Source: Nodosilinea sp. LEGE 06152
GTDB lineage: Bacteria; Cyanobacteriota; Cyanobacteriia; Phormidesmidales; Phormidesmidaceae
Length of the DNA stretch: 64,000 bases
Direction of reading: 5' to 3'
Assembly (NCBI RefSeq): GCF_015207525.1
Contig: NZ_JADEWR010000022.1
Coordinates: forward strand, 12,263 to 76,262
The notes beneath the pieces are model-generated. The model was not told where the DNA came from. It made no database searches and saw only the letters and a list, made by a program, of their open reading frames with translations. Position numbers and translations under genes: made by a program. This document shows positions 1-8,250 of the stretch, one piece after another. Every line of letters starts with the position of its first letter. Within the stretch, counting starts at the first letter, position 1.

Positions 1-1
1 T

Positions 2-235
2 AACGTACAAAACCCCCCAGGCCCCTATCTGGTCACTCTGGAGGATGGGAGCCGCACCGAAAGCTACCTTATCGATCCTGACCCAGAGACCCCACCCGAA
101 ACCTGGGCCGAGGCCGATCGCCTGGTAGAGCAGCTGGTGGCAGAGCACGGCTATAAAAACCTGCTGTACATCATTGGCCGTATGGCTCAAGCGTGGGGGA
201 AGCCGGTAGAACTGGGAGGTCGGGGCGATGCCTAA
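2..235 (+). CDS. C-terminal fragment of an unrecognised protein, cut by the window edge
   Basis: An open frame enters from the left edge and ends at TAA 233-235. The visible 77 residues include an acidic, proline-rich stretch (DPDPETPPETWAEADRL) and a helical end (LLYIIGRMAQAWGKPVEL). The stop overlaps the next gene's ATG at 228 by 8 bp (ATGCCTAA), so the two are translationally coupled in one operon. I do not recognise the family. Because it sits directly upstream of a small DNA-binding protein and opposite an integrase, it is most likely cargo or an accessory gene of the integrated element that ends near 1657. That role is inferred from context only. Confidence 0.55.
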   Translation, partial: NVQNPPGPYLVTLEDGSRTESYLIDPDPETPPETWAEADRLVEQLVAEHGYKNLLYIIGRMAQAWGKPVELGGRGDA

Positions 236-449
236 CAAACTTAACGATCAATGGGTTACCACCGGGGCGGCCTGCAAAGCCCTGTGCATAAGCGACAAAC
301 AGCTTTGGAAATTACGTACAAAACTCTTTAAGCAGGGTACTCACTACCGAAACATCGCCTTACCCCAAGCGGCCCGACCTACCTACCGCTGGCACTTGGC
401 CCGCATAGAGCAGCTGCTCAGCCTCTCTCAGGAAGAAAGGGGAGCTTGA
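228..449 (+). CDS. Small helix-turn-helix protein, excisionase-like
   Basis: A 73-residue basic protein. An N-terminal segment (VTTGAACKALCISDKQLWKLR) reads like a winged or helix-turn-helix domain, followed by GTHYRNIALPQAARPTYRWHL. The GxHYR...PTYRWH pattern resembles small DNA-binding proteins beside integrases in cyanobacterial islands. It overlaps the upstream reading frame by 8 bp. Its 3' end overlaps the integrase 3' end on the other strand by 22 bp, so the two are convergent. By position it could be the recombination directionality factor (excisionase) for that integrase, or an element regulator. The HTH reading is by eye; no functional evidence exists. Confidence 0.6.
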   Translation: MPNKLNDQWVTTGAACKALCISDKQLWKLRTKLFKQGTHYRNIALPQAARPTYRWHLARIEQLLSLSQEERGA

Positions 450-1522
450 GGCCGATCAGCCCTCGCCATCAGCACCCGATACGCCCGGTCGTGAACCTCC
501 TCGCTGATCCATCGGTGGTAGGTCCGGCAGTGCACATCGACACTGTGCCCCATCTGCTGCGCGGCCAGCTCCACCGGCATACCAAACTCTAGGCTCCTAA
601 CCGCCCAGGCGTGGCGCAGGTCATAGGGGCCGAAGGGCACCCCGTAGCGCCTGAAAGCCACCGTTACCCGATGGCCTAGGGCGCTATTGTTCGCGCCGGT
701 GCATGAGGGCAATTGGGGACAGTTGAGCCCAAATTGCTCGACCCACTCCGGGTACAGCGGGTAGACCCGGTGAAAGTTCGTTTTGCTGCCGTCGAGCACC
801 AGCAGCACCGGCATCTTCGAGAAATCTAGGTAGAACAGCTCATGATTCCGCAACCCATAGGCCGCCATCAGCCCATAGGCAGCCTGCCACGTCGGATTGG
901 GGATGTTGGCCCACCACTCGGCAATCAGCGCGTCTGGGGGCACCTCGCGCACCTCTGTGGTGGTAGTTGAGTAGTGACCCTTGAGCGGGCTAAAGTCGCA
1001 CTCCAGGCCCGCAAACTTGGCCAGCCGCCCAAAGCAGTCGCACACCCGCTTGCGTGTCCTGGTGTCCGGGTCTGTGGCCTTAATGGTGTCCCGCAGCAGC
1101 TGCACGGTCAACGGCTTTCCCGGAGGCAGCTTGCTAAATGCCTTGAGATAATCATCGCGCCAGGTAGTCTCTGTTTTTGAGCTGCGCTGGCGACGGGTAA
1201 AGTAGTCTCGCTCGAAGGCTGTGATCCAATCGGTAACTGTGCGGCTCTCGCCGGTGGCTCCATAGTCAGCCCAGTCAAACTTCCTCGCCTCTAGCAACAG
1301 TCCTAGGCGCTTGGCCTCGACCTCCGCCAGCTTAAGCCCCGCTGGGTTGGCATGGTGGCCCAGAAAGAGCCGCTGCTGATATGGGCCGTGCCTGGAACTA
1401 CCCGGCCTGGGTGGCAACGTGGCTCGCAGACAGAGCCGCTTACCACTCACCTCGATCGACACGCCTACCCTGCCGGTACGCAGTCGGCTGTTAGCCTGCT
1501 TCAATCTGCCCTGAAAATCCAT
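428..1522 (-). CDS. Tyrosine recombinase / phage-type integrase
   Basis: A 364-residue site-specific recombinase of the lambda integrase family, which cuts and rejoins DNA through a covalent 3'-phosphotyrosine. Visible catalytic elements, in order: Arg box I in AAYGLRNHEL, a beta-hairpin Lys in DGSKTNFHR, box II as YDLRHAW (the usual first His is Tyr here), then MGHS and the nucleophile Tyr in CRTYHRW. The N-terminal half would be the arm-binding and core-binding region. The ATG lies about 135 bp from the 3' end of tRNA-Met, with four 10-bp direct repeats between them. This is the standard arrangement of an element integrated at a tRNA 3' end. The body of the element should lie to the left, outside the window. 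Confidence 0.92.
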   Translation of the reverse strand: MDFQGRLKQANSRLRTGRVGVSIEVSGKRLCLRATLPPRPGSSRHGPYQQRLFLGHHANPAGLKLAEVEAKRLGLLLEARKFDWADYGATGESRTVTDWITAFERDYFTRRQRSSKTETTWRDDYLKAFSKLPPGKPLTVQLLRDTIKATDPDTRTRKRVCDCFGRLAKFAGLECDFSPLKGHYSTTTTEVREVPPDALIAEWWANIPNPTWQAAYGLMAAYGLRNHELFYLDFSKMPVLLVLDGSKTNFHRVYPLYPEWVEQFGLNCPQLPSCTGANNSALGHRVTVAFRRYGVPFGPYDLRHAWAVRSLEFGMPVELAAQQMGHSVDVHCRTYHRWISEEVHDRAYRVLMARADRPQAPLSS

Positions 1523-1549
1523 GCGCCTAAAATCCGTCCTAAAAACCTG

Positions 1550-1589
1550 GGGAGTGTTAGGGAGTGTTAGGGAGCATTAGGGAGGGTTA
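1550..1589. repeat. Four tandem 10-bp direct repeats, candidate integrase arm sites
   Basis: Four head-to-tail decamers: GGGAGTGTTA at 1550 and 1560, GGGAGCATTA at 1570 and GGGAGGGTTA at 1580. The period is exactly one helical turn, so all copies face the same side of the DNA. They lie between the integrase start and the tRNA 3' end, where arm-type binding sites of tyrosine integrases usually lie. They could also be operator sites for the small HTH protein. Confidence 0.6.
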
Positions 1590-1641
1590 ACAAAACGTAA
1601 ACCGCCTAGAACTCCCTGGCTGTAGGAGTTCTGGGCGGTTT
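1590..1641 (-). terminator. Rho-independent terminator downstream of tRNA-Met
   Basis: A 17-bp inverted repeat, 1599-1615 with 1625-1641, has one G-T type deviation and a 9-nt loop. On the minus strand it is followed by TTTTGTT. It lies 16 nt past the tRNA 3' end and reads in the tRNA direction. It would also shield the integrase from tRNA read-through. Confidence 0.75.
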
Positions 1642-1657
1642 GCAGACATTAAAAAGA

Positions 1658-1729
1658 TGGCTCAGGCGTGATTTGAACACGCGACCAAGGGCTTATGAGT
1701 CCCCTGCTCTACCACTGAGCTACTGAGCC
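1658..1729 (-). tRNA. tRNA-Met (CAT anticodon, elongator type)
   Basis: The 72-nt minus-strand gene folds as a cloverleaf. The acceptor stem is GGCTCAG/CTGAGCC, the D arm GCTC/GAGC, the anticodon loop CTCATAA with CAT at 1695-1697, and the T arm GCGTG-TTCAAAT-CACGC. The discriminator is A and CCA is not encoded. The anticodon stem GGGGA/GCCCT contains a G-U pair and an A-G opposition next to the loop. Similarity to bacterial elongator tRNA-Met favours Met over tRNA-Ile with lysidine, but the CAT anticodon alone cannot decide this. The 3' half is the likely attachment site for the neighbouring integrase. Confidence 0.93.
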
Positions 1730-1923
1730 ATAGCGTATGATTTTGCCAACCAGAGCTGCGCTTTATTGGTCAGCCAACAGTTAATGAATCTATCACAAAA
1801 TAGACAAGATACCAAGTCGTTAGCGGCAATTTTGCCAAGACTTTTGCTGAAGTCAGCAATCCGCTAGACCAGACAGCGAGCCAATAAATCTATTAGCCCG
1901 CTGTCTGATCACAAGCGCATCAA

Positions 1924-4140
1924 CTAGCGACTTGGCAGATAGGCCATCGGGTTAACAGCGCCACTGTTGGGAGGGTGAATCTCAAAGTGAAGGTGAGGCC
2001 CGGTGCTGTAACCAGTACTGCCCATCTCCGAAATCTGCTGGCCCTGGCTGACCTGTTGACCCTCGCGCACCAGCAAACGGCTGTTATGGGCATAGCGGGT
2101 CATACTGCCATCGGCGTGGCGAATGTCCACCAGGTTGCCATAGCCCCCGGAGTTCCAGCCCGATCGGACCACTACCCCTGAAGCGGCCGCGACAATGGGC
2201 GTACCTACGGGTCCAGCAATGTCGATACCTCGGTGCATGCGACCCCAGCGCCAGCCATAGCCCGAGGTAAATGTTCCCTGGGTAGGCCAAACGAAGCCGT
2301 TAGACAGAGCGGGTGCCTCGGGCAAAAACTGATCGGCTCCCGGCATCATGGGCATGTTGGGCGTGACGGTCTGACCCACCGGCAGGTTAGGCGCAACCCG
2401 ATAGGCATCGGCCCCCAAAGGTGCCGCAGCCAGCAGCTGGCTGGGAATAGCTTCGCTCTCGGGGCGAGCAGAATCTGCCTGTACGGGTTGTCCAACAGAT
2501 TCAACAGCGGGTTCGGGCACCGTGCCAAGAGCGGCAACGGTTTGGGTTTCATCCTTGGCAGCATCGGTAACCGTCCACTGGGCTTCGGTGGTTTGAGCAC
2601 CTTCTCTAACCGCCAAAGCTGTAGCACTAGCCGGTTCAACACCGCCGACCGCTGGTTGTGCCAGTGCCGCGGGTTGAGGAGCGTGATACTCAAGCGATAC
2701 CCTGGCGGGAGCAACTGCACTGGTACGGCTCCGCTCTAGCTCTTGACGGGCCTCACGGATGCGGGCATTCAGCTCGTTGCGATCGACTAGGGCGCTGTTG
2801 GACTCACGGATGCGGGCTAGATGATCGCGGATAGCTTGCTCGCGGGTTATGGGAGCAGCCGCCAGCTCACTCGTCGATGGGCTAGGAGTTTCGGGAGCTT
2901 CGACCACCTCAGCAGGAGCTGAAGCCACCGGAATACTAAGGCTGTCGCCAACCAGCAGAGCCTCTGGGCTATCTACAGTGCTGTTGTGGCTGAGCAGTTC
3001 ATCTAGAGTGACACCGTTGCTTGAGGCAATCGACCAGAGCGTGTCCCCTGGTTTGACCTGATAGGAGCGCAGAGCACCAGTGCTCGTGACGGCCTCCGTA
3101 TTCGACGACCGCAAAGGCAGCGCCGCCAGGGTCAAGTCTTTCTTAACGCTTGCGACCTGAGTGCTAACGGCGGCGGGCACAGGGGCAGGTTGGCGACTGG
3201 CTACAGGCACATCTCCCCCGTCGTATAGGGGCAGGCTGGTCTGGAGTGAATCGGCCTGGGCTGCCTCAACAGCAGGCTGAGCAGGAGCTACGGCATTGAG
3301 TTGAACCGCCTGCTGATCTGCGGAGGGCGCGCCTTGAGCGTCAGCAACCAGCCAGGATTGACTTGGTTCAGAAGCTACAGGCTCAGGAGTCAGTACCTCG
3401 GAGGCCGCCTGAGCGGAAGCGCCAGCGGTACTGGCGATCGCAGCCGTTGCGGCGGGCTCGGTCGCATCGTCGGCAACAACTTCGCCTAACTCCAGCTTCT
3501 CAGCGTCGGAAGTGGCTAGAAGCGCCTCAGAAAGCTCATCTTCTGCACCCAGAGACAGGGCTTCATCTAGCTCCCAGGCCTGCTTGAGCTCATCTACTGA
3601 AGGAATATCGCCAGTGGGCAGCAAGCCACTGGCAGCAGCCAGGTCACCACCGACACCACCAGCCACCCCAGCTTTAAGGGCCAAGCGAGAGGTTGCCGTA
3701 GCAGTGGTCAAGTTATCCATGCCCACGGACGGCACCCGAATAACCTGCCCCACACGCAGCGTGTCGTCGGCAACAATGCCGTTAGCTGCCTTGATAGATT
3801 GAACATCAGCTTCGTGCTGAGCCGCAATTTTCCACAGGCTCTCGCCGGGTTCAACCTTGTGATAGGCCGATGAACTGGCCGCTTGGGCCGACACTAGCTT
3901 AGGCGTTTGGCCTTGCTCGCGATTGGCAGCGGGCAATACAGTCAAGTGAGAGCCGTCGGCAGCTAGGGCTAGCTCGGGTTCGGTGAGCAGAGGAGCAGAC
4001 GCTCCAAACGATAGGGCCAGGCCCAGCATGGCTGCCGAAGTTTGCACTCGACGATAACCTCCTGAAGTCTCCGATTGAGTGTCACTCAAACTAGAGGGTA
4101 GACAATCAACTTTAGACTCTTTGGGAACTACGCGTTTCAA
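1924..4140 (-). CDS. LysM/M23-family murein hydrolase (NlpD/EnvC-like), secreted
   Basis: A 738-residue cell-wall protein. Order: a hydrophobic export segment near residues 36-55, LysM 1 (YHKVEPGESLWKIAAQ, about 93-138), a long Ala/Pro/Glu-rich linker, LysM 2 (YQVKPGDTLWSIASS, about 360-405), a charged helix, and a C-terminal M23 metallopeptidase. The peptidase keeps the zinc ligands H and D in HRGIDIAGP and the HLHFEIH motif. The family cuts peptidoglycan cross-bridges or activates amidases at the septum. The start is TTG, chosen because GGAGG lies 7 nt upstream and the frame then reads MKRVVPKESK. It is transcribed alone behind a long leader that reaches to trmL. Confidence 0.92.
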   Translation of the reverse strand: MKRVVPKESKVDCLPSSLSDTQSETSGGYRRVQTSAAMLGLALSFGASAPLLTEPELALAADGSHLTVLPAANREQGQTPKLVSAQAASSSAYHKVEPGESLWKIAAQHEADVQSIKAANGIVADDTLRVGQVIRVPSVGMDNLTTATATSRLALKAGVAGGVGGDLAAASGLLPTGDIPSVDELKQAWELDEALSLGAEDELSEALLATSDAEKLELGEVVADDATEPAATAAIASTAGASAQAASEVLTPEPVASEPSQSWLVADAQGAPSADQQAVQLNAVAPAQPAVEAAQADSLQTSLPLYDGGDVPVASRQPAPVPAAVSTQVASVKKDLTLAALPLRSSNTEAVTSTGALRSYQVKPGDTLWSIASSNGVTLDELLSHNSTVDSPEALLVGDSLSIPVASAPAEVVEAPETPSPSTSELAAAPITREQAIRDHLARIRESNSALVDRNELNARIREARQELERSRTSAVAPARVSLEYHAPQPAALAQPAVGGVEPASATALAVREGAQTTEAQWTVTDAAKDETQTVAALGTVPEPAVESVGQPVQADSARPESEAIPSQLLAAAPLGADAYRVAPNLPVGQTVTPNMPMMPGADQFLPEAPALSNGFVWPTQGTFTSGYGWRWGRMHRGIDIAGPVGTPIVAAASGVVVRSGWNSGGYGNLVDIRHADGSMTRYAHNSRLLVREGQQVSQGQQISEMGSTGYSTGPHLHFEIHPPNSGAVNPMAYLPSR

Positions 4141-4990
4141 GGAACGACCTCCTGTAAACCAGCGCTTAACAGCCCGTAGAACGCCTTATCAACCAGCCAA
4201 GAGGGAACTGTCCAAGGGGCAGAAACCCTGTCTTTGCAAAAGTTTTGAGGCAAGCTGCTAGCAAAAGAACAACAACGGATCGACAGATTTACGCCTTGGC
4301 TTGGTAACAATAACCCGCTTTGGCAACCTAGGCAAGTTTACATGACTTAACACGAAAATCAATACCCAGGCATTCTCTGTCATTTCCCTGAACCCTAGGC
4401 TCGTGACCGGGAACTTCACGTGCACAACATAAACGTTTAACCCTAAAAAAAAGTATTTGGCAAGCGTATTGCCATGGCCCTGACCGAGAAAACACATCGG
4501 CACAAAATCGGCACGAATTGAGCACAAACCGGCTTTGGTAAGGGACGAATTGCCGCTAAAAGGTATGAAAAGCCTTGGCCCCGGGGCATGATCGAGGTCC
4601 TGCCCCGGGGCTTCGACAGGAGCTTATAGCCCTAGGCAAAACCCAAAACAGCGGGATGAAAGCCAGGTCATATAAATTTCTTATCTTGGCTGCCCCAAAT
4701 TTGTATCCCTGACAACCACTTATTTTCTGAGCCGTTTTTTTGAGCCGGGGGTTGTTAAATAGAGGCCTTTTTGGAGGGATAAGCCCCAAAAGCTGTTGGT
4801 ACAACCAGGGTTTAGAGCACGCCCTTAACAGGGTTAAGTCGAAGCCATTTCATTACTTCATGGCTATTGAACAGTGCAATCTAGGCACAAAACGTTCTTT
4901 AGAGAGGGCCTTGAGTTCTAGTTTCGTCAGCGCTGGGGGAGACGGGATAGCGATCGCGCTGGCAGAACTGGGGTCTAGCAGCGTGCAGGT
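4141..4990. other. Long gene-free stretch upstream of the M23 gene
   Basis: About 850 bp separate the M23 gene from trmL; both are on the minus strand. It holds the ribosome-binding site of the M23 gene (GGAGG, near 4148), a GC-rich stem-loop at 4578-4611 and otherwise AT-richer sequence. Short open frames in it have no recognisable motif. I looked for the c-di-AMP (ydaO) riboswitch signatures that precede some cyanobacterial cell-wall genes and did not see them. Confidence 0.4.
4578..4611. repeat. GC-rich inverted repeat (stem-loop)
   Basis: Perfect 11-bp arms, GCCCCGGGGCA at 4578-4588 and TGCCCCGGGGC at 4601-4611, are separated by 12 nt. The arms themselves contain the palindrome GCCCCGGGGC. 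No T-run follows on either strand, so it is not a typical intrinsic terminator. Confidence 0.7.
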
Positions 4991-5470
4991 TCAGGCCAGG
5001 GCGGAGTCGGGATGAGAGGTTTGCAGCTGACGCAGGGCCTCAAAGAGAGCAACAGCGGCACTAACCGAAAGGTTAAGACTGCGGACGATGCTGCGATCCA
5101 TGGGGATAAAGGCAGTTTCGTCACAGCTGGACAGGATTTGCTTGGGCAAACCCTCGGTTTCGCTGCCAAACAACAGCCAGTCGTTGGGTCGATAGACCAT
5201 ATCTGTATAGTTACATCGCCCAGAGGTACTAAAGCCAATGGTTCGTCCTCCCTGTAGACGCTGCTGGGCCTGAAAAGTTTCCCAATCGGGGTGCAGGGTG
5301 AGGTCGACCTGGGGCCAGTAGTCTAGGCCAGCGCGCTTGAGTGCGCGATCGCTAAGGTCAAACCCAAGGGGGCCAACCAGGTGTAGAGGCGTTGTTGTAG
5401 CGGCACAGGTGCGGGCTATATTGCCCGTATTGGGGGGGATTTGGGGATTGACCAGAACAATGACAGGCAT
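4991..5470 (-). CDS. trmL: tRNA (cytidine/uridine-34 2'-O-)methyltransferase, TrmL type
   Basis: A small SPOUT methyltransferase that methylates the ribose of the wobble nucleotide in certain leucine tRNAs, using S-adenosylmethionine. Diagnostic motifs: PQIPPNTGNIARTC near the N-terminus, the trefoil-knot motif LLFGSETEGLP, and IPMDRSIVRSLNLSVSAAVALFE at the C-terminus. Length from the chosen ATG is 159 residues, matching the stand-alone TrmL family. The frame stays open 14 codons further upstream (to 5512), but MPVIVLVNPQ matches the usual N-terminus, so 5470 is preferred. Confidence 0.88.
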   Translation of the reverse strand: MPVIVLVNPQIPPNTGNIARTCAATTTPLHLVGPLGFDLSDRALKRAGLDYWPQVDLTLHPDWETFQAQQRLQGGRTIGFSTSGRCNYTDMVYRPNDWLLFGSETEGLPKQILSSCDETAFIPMDRSIVRSLNLSVSAAVALFEALRQLQTSHPDSALA

Positions 5471-5689
5471 ATAGACCAGAACTAGAACAGGGGGCACGAC
5501 CCACTGGGTCAAGGCTTATTCACGGCAAGGGAGGAAATGTCTAGGGGATATAGATTTTATTAATACTTCCTTCGGTGGTTCCACCCTATTCGAAAATTGT
5601 TTTATGAGCGGGGGGATCGGGTTCTACTGAAAAAGCTTTCCTTATTGCACCTATAAGTAATTTCTTACCCTTGGCTGGACCGCATTGCC

Positions 5690-6841
5690 TCAGGCGGCAC
5701 AGGGCTCGCACAGTTCCTGGGCTAGGAGCGCCTCAGTGGTTGCGACCTCTGCGATCGCATTCTGCACTACCTGGGCGACCGACTGCCCGGCTCCGTGCTG
5801 CCGCAGCCAGCGCTGGGCCTCGTTGCCCTCCCGCAAGATCTTCTTGACCGGACTGAGGAAGCAGCTAATGCCGTTAGCTTTGGCAATCGGCGATACTTCC
5901 TCATAGAGCTGCTGTATCCACTGCCGGGCCAGGATGGGGCGACCGTCCTGCCAGTGGCGCAGTTCGGCATCTAGGCTGTGCTTGGCCACGGCGGCTTCGT
6001 TGGCGTCGGTGAGGGCCACCAGATCGTCATTGCGACGGTCTGCAGGAAACTCACTCATGAGCAGCGGATCTAGCTCAGGGTTTTGAATAAGCTGAATGAG
6101 CCGTGCCTCAAGCAAGGCGGTGACAGCGAGCAGCGCCACCGGGTCGCTGATTAGGTCACAAATTCGCAACTCCAGTCGATTGAGGTTGTAGGGGCGGCGA
6201 TCGCCGTTGGGCCGCACCGCCGACCACAGATGGCGCACGTTTTGCATGGTGCCTGCCGCTAGCTGCGCCTCCATCCACTGAATGTGGTGGGCGTGGCTGG
6301 TAAACAGGGGCACCAGAGCCGGAGTTTTTGGAAAAACCTGCCAGCGGCTGGAGTGGGAGCCCGTGATTTGACCACCCAAAAACGGCGATGAGGCAGTCAG
6401 CGCCAGGTATAGGGGAGCTTCGACCCGCACCAGGCGGCAGGCCCGCATCAGCACATCTGGATCTGAAATGCCGATATTAATGTGGACGCTAGCGGTAACT
6501 ACGGTGGTGCCGTAGGTCTGCTCGATATAGCTGTGGTAGGGGTTATGGGGGTCAGACCGATAAAAGCGATCGGTTGGCCCCAGCGCTAGCGCGCTGCCGG
6601 GTATCAGCGTGTAGTCGCCCAAGACCTTGAGGTAGCGGCGCAGCTCGTGGCGAGGGCGCACTAGCTCGCACAGCAGTTTTTCGTACTGACAGAGGGGTGG
6701 GGTGGTGTACTCCACATTGCGGCTGTCGGGTTCGCGCACAAAGCCGTTGAGATCGGCCACAATGCGGTCGGAGAGACCGACAATTTCCCCGGCTGGGGTA
6801 CCGGTATACATCTCAATTTCAAACCCTTTCGACAGCAGCAC
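5690..6841 (-). CDS. gshA: Glutamate-cysteine ligase, cyanobacterial type
   Basis: The first and rate-limiting enzyme of glutathione synthesis; it joins glutamate and cysteine with ATP in the cytoplasm. The N-terminus LLSKGFEIEMYTGTPAGEIV and the following GLSDRIVADL match the cyanobacterial glutamate-cysteine ligase family, which differs from E. coli GshA. Further conserved stretches are SVHINIGISDPDVLMRACRL, ASSPFLGG and LNRLELRICDLI. The length of 383 residues is normal. The start is taken as GTG at 6839-6841 because GAGGA lies just upstream; the frame stays open 8 codons further to 6865. rnhA lies 101 bp upstream on the same strand. Confidence 0.87.
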   Translation of the reverse strand: MLLSKGFEIEMYTGTPAGEIVGLSDRIVADLNGFVREPDSRNVEYTTPPLCQYEKLLCELVRPRHELRRYLKVLGDYTLIPGSALALGPTDRFYRSDPHNPYHSYIEQTYGTTVVTASVHINIGISDPDVLMRACRLVRVEAPLYLALTASSPFLGGQITGSHSSRWQVFPKTPALVPLFTSHAHHIQWMEAQLAAGTMQNVRHLWSAVRPNGDRRPYNLNRLELRICDLISDPVALLAVTALLEARLIQLIQNPELDPLLMSEFPADRRNDDLVALTDANEAAVAKHSLDAELRHWQDGRPILARQWIQQLYEEVSPIAKANGISCFLSPVKKILREGNEAQRWLRQHGAGQSVAQVVQNAIAEVATTEALLAQELCEPCAA

Positions 6842-6942
6842 GGCATTCCTCGCTGGAGACAGCACACTATATATAGTCAGATTCAGTCAGCTCTCAATCA
6901 TCCTATCGATGACCGGCCACCCCTTCGCGGCTGGAGCAGCGG

Positions 6943-7437
6943 CTAGGGTAGCGCTGCGGTAGCCAGGGCGATCGCACGGTTGGCCGCAAAGGCACGGGCA
7001 ATGGTATCGCAGCGCTCGTTGCCCACATCGCCCGAATGGCCGCGCACGTACACCCACTGGAGGGGACGATCGAGGGTTTGGTTGACCTCGGTGGTGACCG
7101 CGTCTAGCACTTCCCACAGATCGCGGTTAAGCACGGGCTTTTTGGCTGAGTTCACCCAACCCCGCCGCTTCCAGCCCGCAATCCACTGGGTGATGCCCTT
7201 CAGCACGTACTCGCTGTCGGTGTGAATGGTGACGGGCGTGGTCTGGCCGCTGTCGCGCAGCAGGGTGAGACCCGCGATCGCCGCCTGCATTTCCATGCGG
7301 TTGTTGGTGGTTTGGGCGGCCCCGCCACCCAGTTCGTGTACGCCGCCGTCGGTCAGGTACAGCACGGTGCCCCAGCCGCCGGGGCCAGGGTTACCGGAGC
7401 AGGCTCCGTCGGTATAGATTCGCTCGATGATGGCCAT
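6943..7437 (-). CDS. rnhA: Ribonuclease HI
   Basis: Degrades the RNA strand of RNA-DNA hybrids (Okazaki primers, R-loops) with two metal ions. The 164-residue protein shows the acidic active site in order: YTDGACSGNPGPGGWG (Asp 10), NNRMEMQAA (Glu), HTDSEYV (Asp), and GHSGDVGNERCD (His and Asp). The basic WIAGWKRRGW handle is present. The ATG fits the family start. gshA follows on the same strand and may be co-transcribed. Confidence 0.96.
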   Translation of the reverse strand: MAIIERIYTDGACSGNPGPGGWGTVLYLTDGGVHELGGGAAQTTNNRMEMQAAIAGLTLLRDSGQTTPVTIHTDSEYVLKGITQWIAGWKRRGWVNSAKKPVLNRDLWEVLDAVTTEVNQTLDRPLQWVYVRGHSGDVGNERCDTIARAFAANRAIALATAALP

Positions 7438-7706
7438 GTTGATCTGTACAATCCTTAAAAAATTGCGGGTTAACCCCTGTAATGTCTGGGGTTTGGAGGG
7501 GCATCCTAATGCTAAGAGTATTCCATCTAATAAACGTCTCTTTAAGAGATCGCAACCTCAGCCAGTTGGGTCTGCTGCCGCAAAACTTCAGAGCACATAT
7601 AGCTGGAACACTCTAAGACCGAACCGTCCTTTATGGATGCCACACCCAAGGTCATGGGCAGGGTGCACCTACCTTCGTCACGCTACCCTCACGATGAGTT
7701 AACCCC

Positions 7707-8159
7707 ATGATGCTACGAGAACTGGAAGCCTTTGAGGCCTGCTGGCTAGATCTTAAGGATATTTACCCCACCAGTGGCCAAGACAACACATTAATTGCTC
7801 ACGCCATGGGGCAATTAGTCGATTTACTAGAGAAACCGGCCCGGGTGGAGCAAAACCTTCCTAGCCACCTAAAAACGCTGTTTCGGCAACTGGCACTGGC
7901 CTATTTCCGAGGCTACTCGCGCGAAGCAGGGGAGGCTGAGGCAGCCCTAGTCGACCGCTCGCCTGTTTCGCCACCCTGCCCTACCAGCGATCGCCAGCGT
8001 CGGCAGGAAATTTCGGCGGCGGTAGAGCGAGTGAAGGCACTGGCCCAAAAGACCCAGAGTCGCATGTGCACAGCGCGAGGGCAGGTAACCCACTGTGCCC
8101 TCTCTGAACTAGAAACCCTGGTCATTGACTTTCCAGAACACTGGCAACCGGTGGCCTAG
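7707..8159 (+). CDS. Conserved-looking hypothetical protein upstream of dnaX
   Basis: A 150-residue soluble protein that I do not recognise. It is largely helical with a Trp/Leu-rich N-terminus (LEAFEACWLDLKDIYP), a central LKTLFRQLALAYFRGYS segment and a C-terminal helix followed by ETLVIDFPEHWQPVA. No signal peptide or membrane segment is seen. It lies 91 bp before dnaX on the same strand and may be co-transcribed. Two adjacent ATGs (7707, 7710) could be used. Coding status is supported by length, codon use and a gene-like position only. Confidence 0.65.
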   Translation: MMLRELEAFEACWLDLKDIYPTSGQDNTLIAHAMGQLVDLLEKPARVEQNLPSHLKTLFRQLALAYFRGYSREAGEAEAALVDRSPVSPPCPTSDRQRRQEISAAVERVKALAQKTQSRMCTARGQVTHCALSELETLVIDFPEHWQPVA

Positions 8160-8250
8160 CCCAGCCGGTGGCGATGCCCTGCCCCAAACCTCTGCTCTAA
8201 GCCCTCGAACCAGGCCCCTGAGATAGGGTGTAGCAAGGTATCTTAGTGCT

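Noticed and set aside
4258..4527. Open frames in the long region before the M23 gene
   Set aside because: No motif and overlapping frames with equal claim; composition is not gene-like.
4141..4560. c-di-AMP (ydaO) riboswitch upstream of the M23 gene
   Set aside because: The usual GGGGTGAA and CCGTCAGCTAACC-like signatures are not visible on the minus strand.
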